Origin: Coffea arabica
Taxonomy: Eukaryota; Streptophyta; Magnoliopsida; Gentianales; Rubiaceae
Reading direction: 5' to 3'
Length of the DNA: 64,000 bases
Assembly (NCBI RefSeq): GCF_036785885.1
Contig: NC_092320.1
Span: 20,399,557 to 20,463,556 of the forward strand
Shown: piece by piece, positions 1 to 12,298 of the stretch
Position numbering within the stretch: position 1 is the stretch's first letter
Layout of the letters: the number at the start of each line of letters is the position of its first letter
Notes under the pieces: model-generated
The model's database searches: none
The model's input: the letters and a program-made list of their open reading frames with translations, nothing else
What the model was told of the DNA's origin: nothing
Made by a program: the position numbers and the translations under genes

Positions 1-807
1 ATGAACGAATTAATTAACTACCACTCCAGTCCTTGATTAAAGCTTCTAAATATGACCCTTTATAGTTCTGTTTCATAACGAAAAGTACATCAAACATAGA
101 GAGTCCAGATCTACAAAATCTCACGAAAAAATAAAAAATAAATTAAAAATGATCGTATTTAAAATAACAATCAGACTTTTTTTTTTAGGTGTCATCATTT
201 TTTTATTCTTAGTGTCAGCATGAACCAACTCCAATGGAGTTTGAACCCCCCATATATCATCTTTTTATATTGCCAATAATCCGCCAACACTTATATATAT
301 CTTTCTATTTATGCATGTGGAACTCGTCTAGTAGCAGCTGCAGCAAGGACGCCGATGATCAGCAAGCAAAGGCCAAAAACGGACCAAGGCAAGAGGTTGA
401 GCGAGTGTGAGAAAGGAACAGTAAGAGCAAACAAGAAGACTGTGAAAATTGATAGCTTTGCCACCAGCATCAAAGCATGTCTAAAGTTTGAGAAAGTGGG
501 GGAGATGAAGTTGGATACAAAAACTGAAGTAGATGACTGTTCTTATCAATCTCGCCTCAGATATTCCATATTACAAATTCTGACTCGTCAATTACTTCTG
601 CATCACTCTTTGGTGAATTTCATCAATCAAACTGAACATTCTTGTACATCATATACTGCTCTTCAACTTTGGCGTTTCAACAGTTTATCATCTTTTATGT
701 CCGGATCTATCTTTTTCCCTTGATGATCCTAAAGCCTTCTTTTTTTGTTCTTTTCATTTTCATTTTTCCCTCTCTGATGAGAATATAACTTGTAATTTGG
801 CTTGCAG
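1..807. other. Non-coding stretch left of the auxin-receptor exon
   Basis: No coding region is supported here. The open frame at 355-723 has no recognisable domain and its composition changes halfway, so I do not call it a gene. The last bases form a pyrimidine-rich 3' splice site (cttgcag, ending at 807) belonging to the exon that follows. If a TIR1/AFB first exon with its F-box exists, it must lie left of the window, because none is visible here. Confidence 0.5.
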
Positions 808-1300
808 GAAACTAACTGAGCTGGACATACAGGAGAATGGGATCGATGACATTAGTGGAAGTTGGCTAAGTGCCTTTCCTGATAACTTCACATCACTGGA
901 AATACTGAACTTTGCCAGCCTGAACAGCGAGGTCAGTTTTGATGCCCTTGAGAGACTTGTCAGTAGGTGCAAATCTTTAAAGGTCTTGAAGGTCAATAAA
1001 GGCATTGGCTTAGACCAGTTACAGCGCCTACTTGTGCGGGCACCTCAGCTTATGGAGCTTGGTACTGATTCTTTCCAGCAAGAACTCATGTCTCGCCATT
1101 GTATGGAGCTTGAGAATGCATTCAGAAACTGTAAAAACCTGCAAATCCTCGCTGGATTATGGGATGCCTCTTACGTCTATCTCCATGTTCTATATCCAGC
1201 TTGTTCCAGTCTGACTTTCTTGAATTTGAGCTATGCAACCCTTCGTGGTGATGAATTCACAAAGTTAATTGCTCACTGCCCAAACCTGCGGTGCCTCTGG
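808..1300 (+). pseudogene. Isolated internal exon of a TIR1/AFB auxin receptor (LRR part)
   Basis: The open frame encodes about 164 residues of leucine-rich repeats matching exon 2 of TIR1/AFB F-box auxin receptors. Family landmarks seen are ELDIQENGIDDISGSWLS, ALERLVSRCKSLKVLKVN, RAPQLMELGT and LTFLNLSYATL. In the family this part of the LRR solenoid helps form the pocket that holds auxin and Aux/IAA degrons in the nucleus. The exon is bounded by a cttgcag acceptor and a gtaaga donor after the LW codons, so it keeps splice-ready edges. No F-box exon lies upstream in the window and no third exon was found in the following 1.9 kb. It therefore looks like a duplicated or captured single exon with no disruptions. 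The paralogue (TIR1, AFB2/3 or AFB6 type) cannot be fixed. It could be real only if exon 1 is off-window and exon 3 has moved. Confidence 0.8.
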
Positions 1301-3202
1301 GTAAGAAACTTTGCGTTTGAAGTTGCTTAGAATCTGCACAATCAAATCCTTTCATAGGAATCTGTTAAAACTGCAACACTGAATGAATGATCAAGACTGG
1401 AGGATTATCGAACATAGTAATTGCTGACATCATGAAGACCATGAGCAATTTGGTGTTCAGACATTGGCCAAGTGCACAATCTTCTCTACCAGTCACCAAT
1501 CTGAACTACCAGCACAAAATATAAAACTTTTTAAAGTCATTTGTATAGAACTGAGCTTTGCTATTACACAATCCCTCATGTTTTCAATGTGTTCGTCTTG
1601 CTGATGTCTGATACAGTAGTGCACATTTTGTCTACTTCTTGATGATTTGTTTGAGAGGTTTCTTTTTACTAGTATCCTTATTTTTTTTCATACTTGTTGC
1701 TTGGGAGATGAAAACATGTCATGCCAATCAACTGCCTTCGTTTCGATTAGCGAAGCAACATTTTAGGCGCTGCTCCATCAAGGCATAATTTTCGCATGAA
1801 CTAGTAGCATTTGAACTGGTGGCCAGTTCATTCCGCGTCCACCAAGAAGGTGAACATGAAGATGCTAAACAAATTGACATCCCCTTGTCCATCATTAATC
1901 ACAAGACAGAACTCTGAAGCCAGCCATATCTTCCAGATATTCTTGTCTGCAACAAGCTTTGCAGAATGAAGAAGGCGGTCCGAGAATTTGAAGATGCCAC
2001 TCCTCGGCCTGTTTAGGGATACATAATCTCCTTGGTTTGTTACAAAAAGCAGGGGAGGAACCAAAAGGCAACAAAGCGGGTGTTTTTACCAAGAGATATA
2101 TTAACTAAGCGGCGTTCTTGTTTCTGTTTAATTGGTTTCATGCTTTTGCTTTGCTTATTATACTCGATGATGCATGATGCGTTGCTTTTCCAAGTCCAGG
2201 TCCTCTATTTGACTTTTCCAAGTCCAGGTCATCAAAGCATGACTTTTTTTGCTTTTCTCAAGAACCTGAAGTAGATGGCTGTTCTTATGCATCATTTGAT
2301 TAGAATAGAGACCCCTCTTATCTTTTGTCTCCAAAGCTTTAAGAAACCCATGTTACCACCAGCCTACCAACTAACAGGCTAACTTTGTCTTCAATTTCTG
2401 TGTGTCGTCTAGTGTCTCTACCTAACTAATCTTTTCATGCTGGAAGAGGATGACTTCTTAGTAATCCCACTTTCCCACTTACTTGATGTCTAGGGGGTAG
2501 AGGCCTTACACGTAATACCCAAATCCTACTATCTATCACTCTGCTGGGATTACGGTTTTGTGTATTGTACATTTTCGAAACATACAAAATTTTGATGCAA
2601 CATATTCCTTATCAGCCAAAAAGGCCCAAAACCAGCCTTTTGCTTGAAATAATAATTGGAAGGAACCTCAAAAAAAAAAAAACTTCAGATTCACAACTAC
2701 ACAACATTAGCAGCATCAAGCATCGACATCATCCGGTAATAATAAGTACTAGATAGCCATCTCTGCTGATTGAAAGAATTTGAGACTCAGAATTTCTCAA
2801 ATTTAGCAGTTGCAAGCATCAGTACCTGCTGATTACACTAATAAATAATAGTGGCTAGCATAATATCACCACAGTTGTTTTCCAACGATAACTAGTTAGT
2901 TTTACAAACTAGTAAATGTCTCCAAATAAAAGCTGCAAACACAGGTTGAAACAGGGATACCCCAATCTACAAATATCAAATGCACACCTTGCAAATAAAA
3001 GTAGCCAAAAGAAGCAGAGAATTCTGCTGCATCAACTCTTCTAGCAGCTGCTTTCTCTCCTCTTCTTGATACTGCACCAAGTGAAACCCTGCAGAACATT
3101 GATGAAGCTTTGTTTAACGGTTCAACAACTTGAAAGTAAGTCAATTGTGAGACGGAAAATGGAAAGAAAGGCAAGAAGATCACACGATTGCGAATCAAAT
3201 AA
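1301..3202. other. Intergenic, no gene seen
   Basis: Short open frames in all phases, none with a recognisable domain. No exon 3 of the auxin receptor was found. The right part is the 3' flank of the first heat-shock-factor-like gene. Confidence 0.5.
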
Positions 3203-4568
3203 TCACGTCCAGAGGTCAACAGCAACTTCATCCTCCACGTCCAAATTAGGCTCCTTGGCATTCACAATCTTGGATACCATCAAATCATCGAATCCCATAT
3301 CAATCCTCCAGTGTTGCTTCAACAGTTGTTGCTCCGACTCATCCTCGCTAACTGAATCATCTCCCATGAACTTCTTCCATAGTTTCTGATCAGCACTTTT
3401 TTTCGATTCTGCCATTGAAGTGTTTGCCTCCTGATCATCTTGGTCCATGCCACAAGCTCCATCATCCATGGACTTTGTTGTGGTTTTAGAGCTTTGTGGT
3501 AGAATCACTCTTCTTCTCTTCATGGTCTGAAGGATTTCAAGTTCTGGTTCTTCCTCCACACGCTGAATTATCTTCTCAACTAAGGCGGGGCTGAATATTC
3601 TGGTGAAGACCTTGATCAATGCTTTTGACTTAGCCTTCATTCTTTTCACATTTTTCTTAAAGGTGGCTATGCTACTCTCAAGTTTCCCCAAATGATATTT
3701 TGATCTTGTGATGTCTTCCTTCAGTGCATTTATGTGATCCTCGAAAATTTCCAGCTCTGCCTCCATTGAAGGCCTCGCAGCCGTTACGTGTTGTTTCCTC
3801 AATCCTCGTCTTTTCTTGATTGCTGGATCTTCATCATTTCGCCTCCTAATGTTCATTAGCAAATGTTCCTGCCCTCTCTGAAACCATTTATTCTCGTATT
3901 CATATTGCCTCAGTCCAATCTTCCTGAATCCATGTTAAGTTTAGAAAGCAAACAATCAGAAATTAGGGGGGAGGATCCCAATTGCTGTTGAATTCGAGTC
4001 TCAACGAGGAATTTATTTGACACTCAAACTGCAAACACAAAGCATGAGCAAAAATAGCAACCATAAGTACAAGAAAAAGGCATTTACCTAGGTTCATGAG
4101 TTGTGATAGACATAACAAATTCTTGCAGAGACTTTCTAATGATGATAAAAAAATTATCTAAAGAATACGATATCCATGCTATGAAAAAGCATTTACTCTA
4201 AAAGGTATGCAATAATCTAAAATGCATAAACTCACATAGTTGTTGAGTTGGTAGATGAAGCTTGAGAAATTGCTGTGCTTGAAATATTTTGGTAGAACCT
4301 CTGCAGCAAATTTGAGATGGTCCAGGACTATTAGGCTGGTACCTTCAGAATTCCAGGAAATCATGTTGTTTGTCTCTGTATCCTCCACCATTTGAAAGGT
4401 CTTCGTCAAGAAGGGGGGCGGAGTGAAACCACGCACTCCCTTCATGAATTCCATCTTCTCTGAGGCTTGCTTGGAGGGTAGCGAAGATGGCCTAACAATC
4501 CCACCATTTCTGGCTATTCCTCCACCATGTACTTCCATTGTATCTTGACAAGTTGTTTTGCATTCCAT
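3203..4568 (-). pseudogene. Heat-shock-factor-like gene, copy 1 (defective splice acceptor)
   Basis: Exon 1 (4568-4236, ATG start) carries most of the HSF DNA-binding domain: PPPFLTKTFQMVED, MISWNSEGTS, LPKYFKHSNFSSFIYQLNNY, then a good gtgagt donor. Exon 2 (3931-3203) resumes with GFRKI, then QRGQEHLLMNIRRR, a basic KKRRGLRK stretch, a long coiled coil (oligomerisation region), a second basic KRRR, and an acidic C-terminus with an AHA-like LWKKFMGDD. The joined product would be about 353 residues, a normal class A size. Three oddities: the intron ends in AT instead of AG (3932-3933); the invariant recognition-helix Arg (FIRQLN) is Tyr; and the wing consensus DPDRWEF is replaced. HSFs are nuclear activators that bind heat-shock elements; this copy probably cannot. 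The same strand and order as copy 2 suggest a tandem duplication. Confidence 0.8.
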
Positions 4569-5903
4569 AAGGTAGTAGTCAAGACTGTTTTAAGTTTAAA
4601 TATGTTCAAATGGGCTAAACAAACTGCCCCTGCATGCAATGGCTGTTCTAAAGTAAAATTCCATCGAAAAGGTGTCCCCCTCTGGTGAAATCATGACTCT
4701 CAATTCACTCTCTTTCAATTACCAACCTTAGCAAGAATAAGTCTAATACTGTTCTATTACTGCCTTATTCACCAAGAATATATTCCTCTTGCAACTCATT
4801 TCCTAAACAAAGCACAATCTAATTTCTATCTCCATATTTGTGTGGCCTTGATTGTTCACCTAAGAATCAAAGTGGGGGGAGGACAACATCATTTTTAAAG
4901 CATGTTTCTGGTGTCCTTGTACTTCAAAATGAGTTGTTAATAGAAGTTGTATTAGTGTACTCTAGGCTTATATAGATCAACAATCTACCTCGTCTACTTT
5001 TCTTTCCGTTCCAAGTATCATTCGAAAACAAGCGACAAGGATGTAGCTACGATTTGTGCCATAATCGGCCTTGTTCCTTAACGTGTCATGTAAATTAACT
5101 TTGATGTTGTTACAAGATTGAAGCATTTTGGAATCTGAGGGGAAACAAATTGAAGAAAAGAAAGGAGACATATGGTATGACTTTTGATCCATCTAGTCAT
5201 TATTTAGTTTTAAGGATGAATTGGTTGTCTTTTTCATAATCCAAGGCACATCGATGTACAATTAAGACAAGGAGGAATGGTGATAAGTGAAACTCCTGTT
5301 ATTTGTTTTGGCAAATGAGTGCAACTTCTGTTAGTGTGACAGAAAAAACTGCGGAAGATTAACAACCATTTCTGTATAGGAAAAGAGATAAAATCATTTA
5401 TCCGTTTATAGTGATTACCTCCATTCCAAATTGATAATGAGAGATAATCACAATTAACTTAAGAATTTGGCCCATTTCCTAGAAAATCTTGTTTCAGAAT
5501 GTTTACTGCAGTGGGGAACAAACCTTGCATTTGGAATATTTCCTTGTTTGTCAAATAGGAGCTTTTACAACAGCAGTAAACCAACAAATAGAAACATGAG
5601 GATTTCTCAATTGAAAACAACTTAGTTCCTCCAAAGAGAACATGTGATGCTTGCAACTACAGTGCAATACCTCTTTCCGCATAGGATACAAGCACAAGCT
5701 TAGTAGCTTTAACACTTGAAGTAAAGTTCTGGTTTCATTTATAGGTGTTATTGTGGTGAAAAATAAAACCCAGACCAGATTGTAAACAGACTAATGGAAG
5801 AAAATTTGTTCCAAATAAAAGGCACTCTAAAACCATGTTTAGAAGTCATTCCTGAGTTCAAACCTTTGCAGTAGCAAGGCATCCAAACAAACTAGAAAGA
5901 AAT
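4569..5903. other. Intergenic between HSF-like copy 1 and solo LTR
   Basis: Presumed upstream region of HSF-like copy 1 (which reads leftward). No perfect heat-shock-element array was noticed. No gene seen. The last five bases, gaaat (5899-5903), are the left target duplication of the following LTR. Confidence 0.45.
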
Positions 5904-7735
5904 TGATAAGTGACTAATTTACGTAATAATTGTATGATATTTTATATTATTTTTAGTCACTTTAGTTATATTATTGGAAGAATATGAATCATTTTGGCTA
6001 TAATTGGTGAAAAATGCTTTTAAGTGATTAAATGAGGTTTTTATCACTTTTTAGTGGATTTTGTGTATTTTGACAGTTTTGACACATTTTCGTATTTCGG
6101 CTATAACTTGAGCTACAATGATCGGATTGGGATGATTCTTGAACCCATTTGAAGATAAGAGATAGATCTACAACTTTGTGAAGACATCCGAATCCAGTTT
6201 GAAGGTTTTCCAGGTCAAACAGCCGAAGTACAGAGTCAATTGCTATTGGTCGAAACTGGAACAAGGCATGGAGCAGGCAAGGGTATTTCAGTCATATCTC
6301 AGCCTACACAGATCCAAATGAGGTGATTCTTGATGCATTGGAAAGATAAATCAAAAGGCTACAACTTTCGTGTTTTAGGCATGAGCTGGTTCAGCCTCTA
6401 ACATCAACAAAAGATCGGTTGAAGTTGGGCCAAAAACAGAGCAAGTGATCCACACTCGGATCCATACGGATCCGAGGTACTGTAGCAGCTCGGATCACTG
6501 TAGCAGCCCAGATTTACTGTAGCAATCCGGCCGGAACTTGGCCGGATTTGTGGCCGGATTCCTGGCCGGATTGTGGTCAGAGAAGGCTGCTTTTTACGCG
6601 GAAAACTCAATTTCACCTCCACCAACTCACATGGGATGCTATACATGTGAGAAACATTCCCAGCTGTAAAAGGGAGATGTAATCCTCATTTCTTGACCAC
6701 CTTTTCATCATTAAAGAGCAAATTCATTGCAAAAGGAGAGGGGGAGGATAGATAGGAGAGATTGGAGTTCATAGCAGAAAAATAGAGAGTGAGCTACGGG
6801 AGAAGCTTGGAGTCTGCAGAAATGTAGCTCTTTCATCTCCCTAGTATTAGTTTAGCTTAGTATAGAGTAGTATAGTTCATCCATTCTTGTTTATTATCTA
6901 GATTAGGATGAAGATGGAGGATGAAAAAGGCAAGGAAGAAAGCTCATGTGACAAGGGTTGTATTCCTTCCAAACTCTTTATCTTTGTATTTGATTCCAAG
7001 TTTAGTTAATATACAAGTTCTGGATTTTGTGTTTAATATGTGTTTTTAAAGTTTATACCTTGGGTTTGGTTGAACTTTCTATAATTGTTAGTGTTTATTA
7101 TTTAGTTATTTGACTGCTATAATTTGAGCAAGTTATTTAGCACTTTGGCTTCTTAAATCATGATTAATCTGGTACCATTGATTGTGATATTCTAAGGTGT
7201 TGTTTCTACAATGAAAATTGAGATTTAACACTAGTTCAAGAAGTGCTAAACATAGGGAATACACTCACGAAAGTAGAGGTGCACCTATGTGGTTTTTAGT
7301 GATTAATTTCATGTAATTTCACTGAAGAAATGAACTTGTAGCTAATTTCATAACCATGAGAATAGGTATGGATTAGTTATAAGTATAATTGATTCACTAC
7401 GAAAGTAGGATTCAAATGCATAAGGAAATTACACCATAATTAGCCTAGATGTAGTATTCAATGATCCAAATATAGCACTTGCATGAGTAGTTAGGGATAC
7501 CACAACCTAAGGAGCTTTTATTTGTTATTTTCTTGCATAAGTTCAGTAGATTTTACTTGTTATAATTTATTGATAGTCTAAATAATAGAGAAGCTTTAGT
7601 AATACCGGTAATTGTTCACTCTTCCTTGTGGGATCGACCCGATATATACCCTAAACTACTAGTTGATCTGTATACTTGCAGTGAACGGGTGTAATTCGGT
7701 ATTTTTTAGCTTGCACGTATGTAAAACACCCGTCA
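5904..7735 (+). mobile_element. Solo LTR of a Ty3/gypsy-type retrotransposon (1.83 kb)
   Basis: The segment starts TGATAAGTGA and ends ACCCGTCA and is flanked by a perfect 5-bp direct repeat GAAAT (5899-5903 and 7736-7740), the hallmark of integrase-mediated insertion. It contains no gag, RT, RNase H or integrase sequence and no second LTR, so it is most simply a solo LTR left by recombination between LTRs. Near the right end, tgtgggatcgacccg followed by gtatacttgcagtg resembles the 3' part of plant Tat/Athila-type LTRs, which suggests plus orientation. Family assignment is inference; the insertion itself is seen directly. It separates the two HSF-like copies. Confidence 0.85.
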
Positions 7736-7740
7736 GAAAT

Positions 7741-8085
7741 GTAGTTCAATTGATCAAGACATCTTTTACCTTTATAACACACTGAAGTAATACAGGTCTC
7801 AAGAAGTCTGACAAAGTCAGTAGTGAATGAGTTGAAATAGTCTGATGGACAAAAGAAAAAAAAAAAGAAAAAGAAAGATAGAATAAAAGTTGGACATCAT
7901 CTGATATCCATAGAGGGAATTGCTGTTGAACTGGTTTTGCAAGAGCTATGACAATCCAATGAAACACCATGATGAGGTACCTGACATAGAATAGCAGATA
8001 AATGTGATTAAGAGAAACTGATATCTCAATTGTGAAAAAGAAAATACAGGTCCAAGTAATACCAATAATATCAACTCTTGAACTC
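7741..8085. other. 3' flank of HSF-like copy 2
   Basis: No gene seen. Contains a short A-rich tract near 7855-7875. Confidence 0.4.
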
Positions 8086-9691
8086 CTAACTCCTGGCTTT
8101 GTTACCTATCCCTTTAGCAAACTCATTCCAATCTGCCGGTCCTTCAATCAAATCCTCCAAAGGGATGACATCATTAGGCTGAAGCTTTGCACTTTCTTCT
8201 TCAGGCACATTCTCACAGTTTATATTATTCATTAGCTGCTTCTCTAGCAATGAGTATACTGCAGTATAGAAATCAGAAAATTTTCCCATGGAAACAGTAC
8301 AATCGTCCTCCTCCTGAACAGCAGTGCTCAAATCAACATTTGAAAATGTCTTTCCCATACCTGATTGTGCCCTAGGAGAGTTTTTCCGGCTTCTATGAGA
8401 TGTTTCCCCTTCATTTAGGTGCTCTACTAAGCTCCCAATGCTTTGTCTTCCACCTGATCCCTGTTCATTTGCAGCATTATTGCTCTACAGCTTTTTTTTT
8501 CTTATCAGAAGTTCATGGATCGTATACTTCAGCATATTTTGTAGCTTGGATGTAATACACTGGGCTTGTTTCTCAAGGATTTCCATTTCTTTCACCGAAT
8601 TTTCTTCCATGTCTTTCAGCTTCATTATTTCTACCTTCAACACATCATGTTCTTGCATTAGACTTTCAAATTTCTTTTGCTCTCCAGACAAACTCAATTG
8701 TCCTTCAGTTCCTAATAGCTTACATAGATGTGCATTTTGAGTTCCTTGAATTCTTTTCTTAATTTTCTTTAGCCAACTCTTCTTCCCTTTTTGGAACCAC
8801 GCATTCTAGAATTCCAATCTATCCCAATTGATCTTTCTAAACCCCTAAAATTGTTATAACAGCACCAATTAGTTATGTCTCAACTTTTCTAATTTCAAAA
8901 GTTATTCATCCCATGTCACTAAAGGAAAAAACAGATGGACAAAGAAAGAACGATGATATCAGATCACACGGTAACAGCAAAGAGGAGATTTTATAAGATA
9001 TGCAAAATATGATACCTCACATACATCTATACTAATACTGGTAGGCAAGTTCATTTGGTATTCAAGTTTTCTTTCTTTGATTTGCAACTTATGTACTATA
9101 GTGCACATAAGAAGAGTGAGAACTCTTAATATAACAGTAAAAAGTGCCACTTCAAAAAGGAACAATTCGCAAAAGTCACATACACTAGGCAAAACATTAT
9201 TAAATAATTGAAGAAGTCTACATGAAGATGAGAAAACAGGAGACAATGCAAGTGGTATGCTATTGAAGGATACTCACGTATGTGTTGAGTTGGCAAATGA
9301 AGCTCGCAAAGTTGTTGTGCCTGAAGTATTTTCCAAGAACCTCAGCAACAAACCTGTGAGGATCCCACACAATGAAGCTGGTGCCACTAGAACTCCAAGA
9401 TATGATGGATTCTGTCTCAGGGTTCTTCACTATGTCATAAACCTTGAGCAAGAAGGGAGGTGGTGCTCTCACCCGTGAGGATGAAGAGGATGCACCATTA
9501 GCATAACCTTCTTTCGCAAGGGGAGTTGCAGAAACTGCAGTAGCAGCTGTAACAATAGCATTGCTACTGCTTTCACTAACATCAGTTCCCATTGGTATTG
9601 TTGGATTCAGTCTCTCTCCCTCATTCTCACCGTTTTTCAGCTCATATTTGGTAGAGTTTGTTACCTCACTTGTCTCCTGGTTTGCTTCCAT
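8086..9691 (-). pseudogene. Heat-shock-factor-like gene, copy 2 (two in-frame amber stops)
   Basis: Exon 1 (9691-9278) begins MEANQETSEV and carries a long Ser/Ala-rich leader, then the HSF DNA-binding domain (PPPFLLKVYDIVKNPETES, SFIVWDPH, GKYFRHNNFASFICQLNTY) up to a gtgagt donor. Exon 2 (8844-8086) has a good ttttag acceptor and continues GFRKINWDRLEF, then TAG at 8806-8808, then NAWFQKGKKSWLKKIKKR, a coiled coil, a second TAG at 8485-8487, and a C-terminal part ending EGPADWNEFAKGIGNKARS. Apart from the two amber codons the frame stays open for about 250 codons, so decay is recent or only nonsense has accumulated. The recognition-helix Arg is Cys (SFICQLN). Truncated products would lack oligomerisation and activation regions. 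It is a tandem relative of copy 1. Confidence 0.85.
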
Positions 9692-12298
9692 AATTGGAAA
9701 GCAGATTTCTTTGATCTTTTGGGAAAAAAATTACAAATATCTTTTGATAATAAAAACTGTAGCAACTTGGCAACTTTGCATTTGCTAATGGTAGCCAACC
9801 CAATTCTCCAGGATGAACCTCTACAAGCTTCTGAAACAAAGCTTTTGTTTTGAATGCCAAACATGCACTAGTTACTATATCATTTTCTCATCCCCAACTC
9901 TATGTGAAATGTTTCGATGCATCAGAAGACTCTAACTCACCTCATATTCCTTGTACACCACACCATCTTCACTTGCTACTCTATCTTGGTAAAGAAGCAG
10001 TACCATCTGTCCTTCATATTCCGTTTTTTATCGTGATATTCCAAATGTACATGGATAATCAGTCCGCTGTTTGCTGTTTGGTCGTAAAAGCTACACTTTG
10101 TTCAATGATTATATATTAAAGCTCTATTTCTTCTGTGATCTAAACCGCCAAAAAGTTCTAAAATAGGTACATAGAATTTTGTTTTTTTTTAAATTATTTA
10201 TTTATGAAGTATTATTATTATTATTCTTTTTCTTTTCATGGGGATGGGGGGAGGGGTGGTAGGGGCAAGATAGAAGCCCCATTCTTGACATACGGGATAG
10301 ATTGTATATTTATTTAGTGCTATTGCGTGTAACCCAAGAGGCCAATATAATTAACCAAATTGAATTGAACAAAAACTTTTTGTTTTCTGTTGGTGAACTT
10401 AATGCTTGATATCCACCTTATCCCATTCTTTAACAATAGATACTAATACCCTGCGGAGGAAAATGTTTCTGGAGTAGAACGACATTCCCATCCAATCGTT
10501 GCAATTTCAACAAATTTATAGATAACGGATGTCTTGACTTTTAACAACCTCACATTCACGAAGTTGGGGCTAACTTACGAGAGATGACTCGTTCATTTTT
10601 TCCCCAATCCATAATCGCAGCCTTCTCTTATCTTTATTGTTTATGGTCATTTGAATTCTCCTGCATAGGCTGGTAATATTTTTTGAAAAAAATATTTTGC
10701 AAATTACCATCAACTTGATTTTTTATGGGCTTCTTTTAAGAAATTTGTCTATAGCTTTTTATAAATAAAAATCATAATAACTTAATTTCACATTACAAAT
10801 AAAAAAAGTTAGCATCCACTTGAAAATTTCTTGTTTTTGAAAAATTTGAAGTTTCAAAGAATTCGTTAATTGATTTTTCCACTCCACTTAAGAACGACAT
10901 TCCTTATTTTTAAAAATTTAGAAAGAATTTATTCTTGAAATAAATTTCATTAGTAACTTGAAATAAATTTAAAATTCTTATGATGGTGACAATTATGAAT
11001 TTTCAATTGTTTAAGGGTCAATGTATATAGAAATGAGGATTTATTAAAATTTAATGGGGTTCAAATAAGTTGTAACTTTAAAATTTTCTAAATTTCCTAA
11101 ACCTCAAAGTTAAGTACAGTGAATTGACCCATTCTTGCACCGGCTCTGGCGCTCTACCAGTGTAATAGACAACATGTTTCCCTAGTGGGCCCTCGATTAT
11201 TCTCCACTTTGAGAGACGTATGTTTAGTGTGTTCATTTTGCGGAGGTGATGAACATCTTGCGGAGGCGTAAAGCCGAAGCCAGAAACAACACTAGAGGAT
11301 ACAACCAGATTTCCTCCATTAAACCAGCTCACTTCTTGTCCTACATACTACTAGCATTTAACCATGGGCTGATCCATGTCGTGGATCCAAGGTAGAAGTT
11401 GAGCCTCGTCTCTAACTTTTGGTTTGAGATCTGACTGGCCCTTTGCTAATGGGATTTGGTGCCACCAAATCTCTCGTGAAGACCGAAATTGCGATTTCTT
11501 TCTTATTTCAGCCTCTTGCTTGCATGCAATACTTTATTTACTACGACATACGAATAAACTCAATAAAAATAAATAAAATTACTATTAAAGCGACAATATA
11601 GCTACCTTAATTTAGAACCTTAAATTGTTTCTTGAGTAAGTATATTGATATAGACGATGGATTATTGAATCCATGATTCTTCATTCTTTATCGGGTCATC
11701 ACCCAGTGAATGAATGAATACTTGATAACTAGCAAATCCATGTAGTAATCATCTAAGGGAGTTGAAGAGGGGAAAATGAAAAGGACAAGCATCAAATCCT
11801 GCACAGTGAATTGATAAATGTTGATCTCAGGTCACAAACTTACAAGTCGCACAGTTACAATATCTTCAAATAAAATAATTTGCTTTACAAATTTTAATCA
11901 TTTTTTTTATCCTTTCAATCAATTTTTTTATATCACATACATTACATCACAAAAAGTGGTACAACAATTATCTCAAATGGATCATCCAAATAAACTCATA
12001 TCCAAACCACTAAACAGGTATAAATACTCAATCAAAACTAGGTAAAGGGGGATCTTCTTTTTCTTCTATCATCCATTAATAAAAAACTTTCTCTCACACT
12101 TATTTCTCTTATTGACACGAGTGTCCGAGTTAATTTTCAGGGAGAAAGCCCCGTTCTTTCCTAGGTCTGCGAAGTTAATTAAACGAAGAGTAAGATTATC
12201 AAATCAATCACAAGCAGGTGCATCTTTTCCCTTTTGTAGGGGTATTTGATGGAAAATGGAGAAGTGGTAGCTCCCATTTTTCTTTAAGAGTTCAAATT
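9692..12298. other. Intergenic, AT-rich, no complete gene
   Basis: No supported gene. An unrecognised minus-strand open frame at 11078-11332 is listed separately. The stretch near 11867-12005 (acatcacaaaaagtgg, atccaaataaactc) resembles 22880-22975, suggesting a dispersed small repeat whose ends I cannot define. The last five bases, aaatt (12294-12298), are the left target duplication of the Copia element. Confidence 0.45.
11078..11332 (-). other. Unrecognised coding-like fragment without ATG
   Basis: An open frame of about 84 codons on the minus strand with protein-like composition (GFGFTPPQDVHHLRKMN, GKHVVYYTGRAPEPVQEW). It has no ATG start; an in-frame stop lies a few codons upstream of the GTG at its left end. 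I do not recognise the family. It may be an exon remnant of a host gene or chance. No matching exon was found nearby. Confidence 0.3.

Noticed and set aside
355..723. 122-codon plus-strand open frame
   Set aside because: No domain, no splice or family support, and composition changes midway; not the missing F-box exon.
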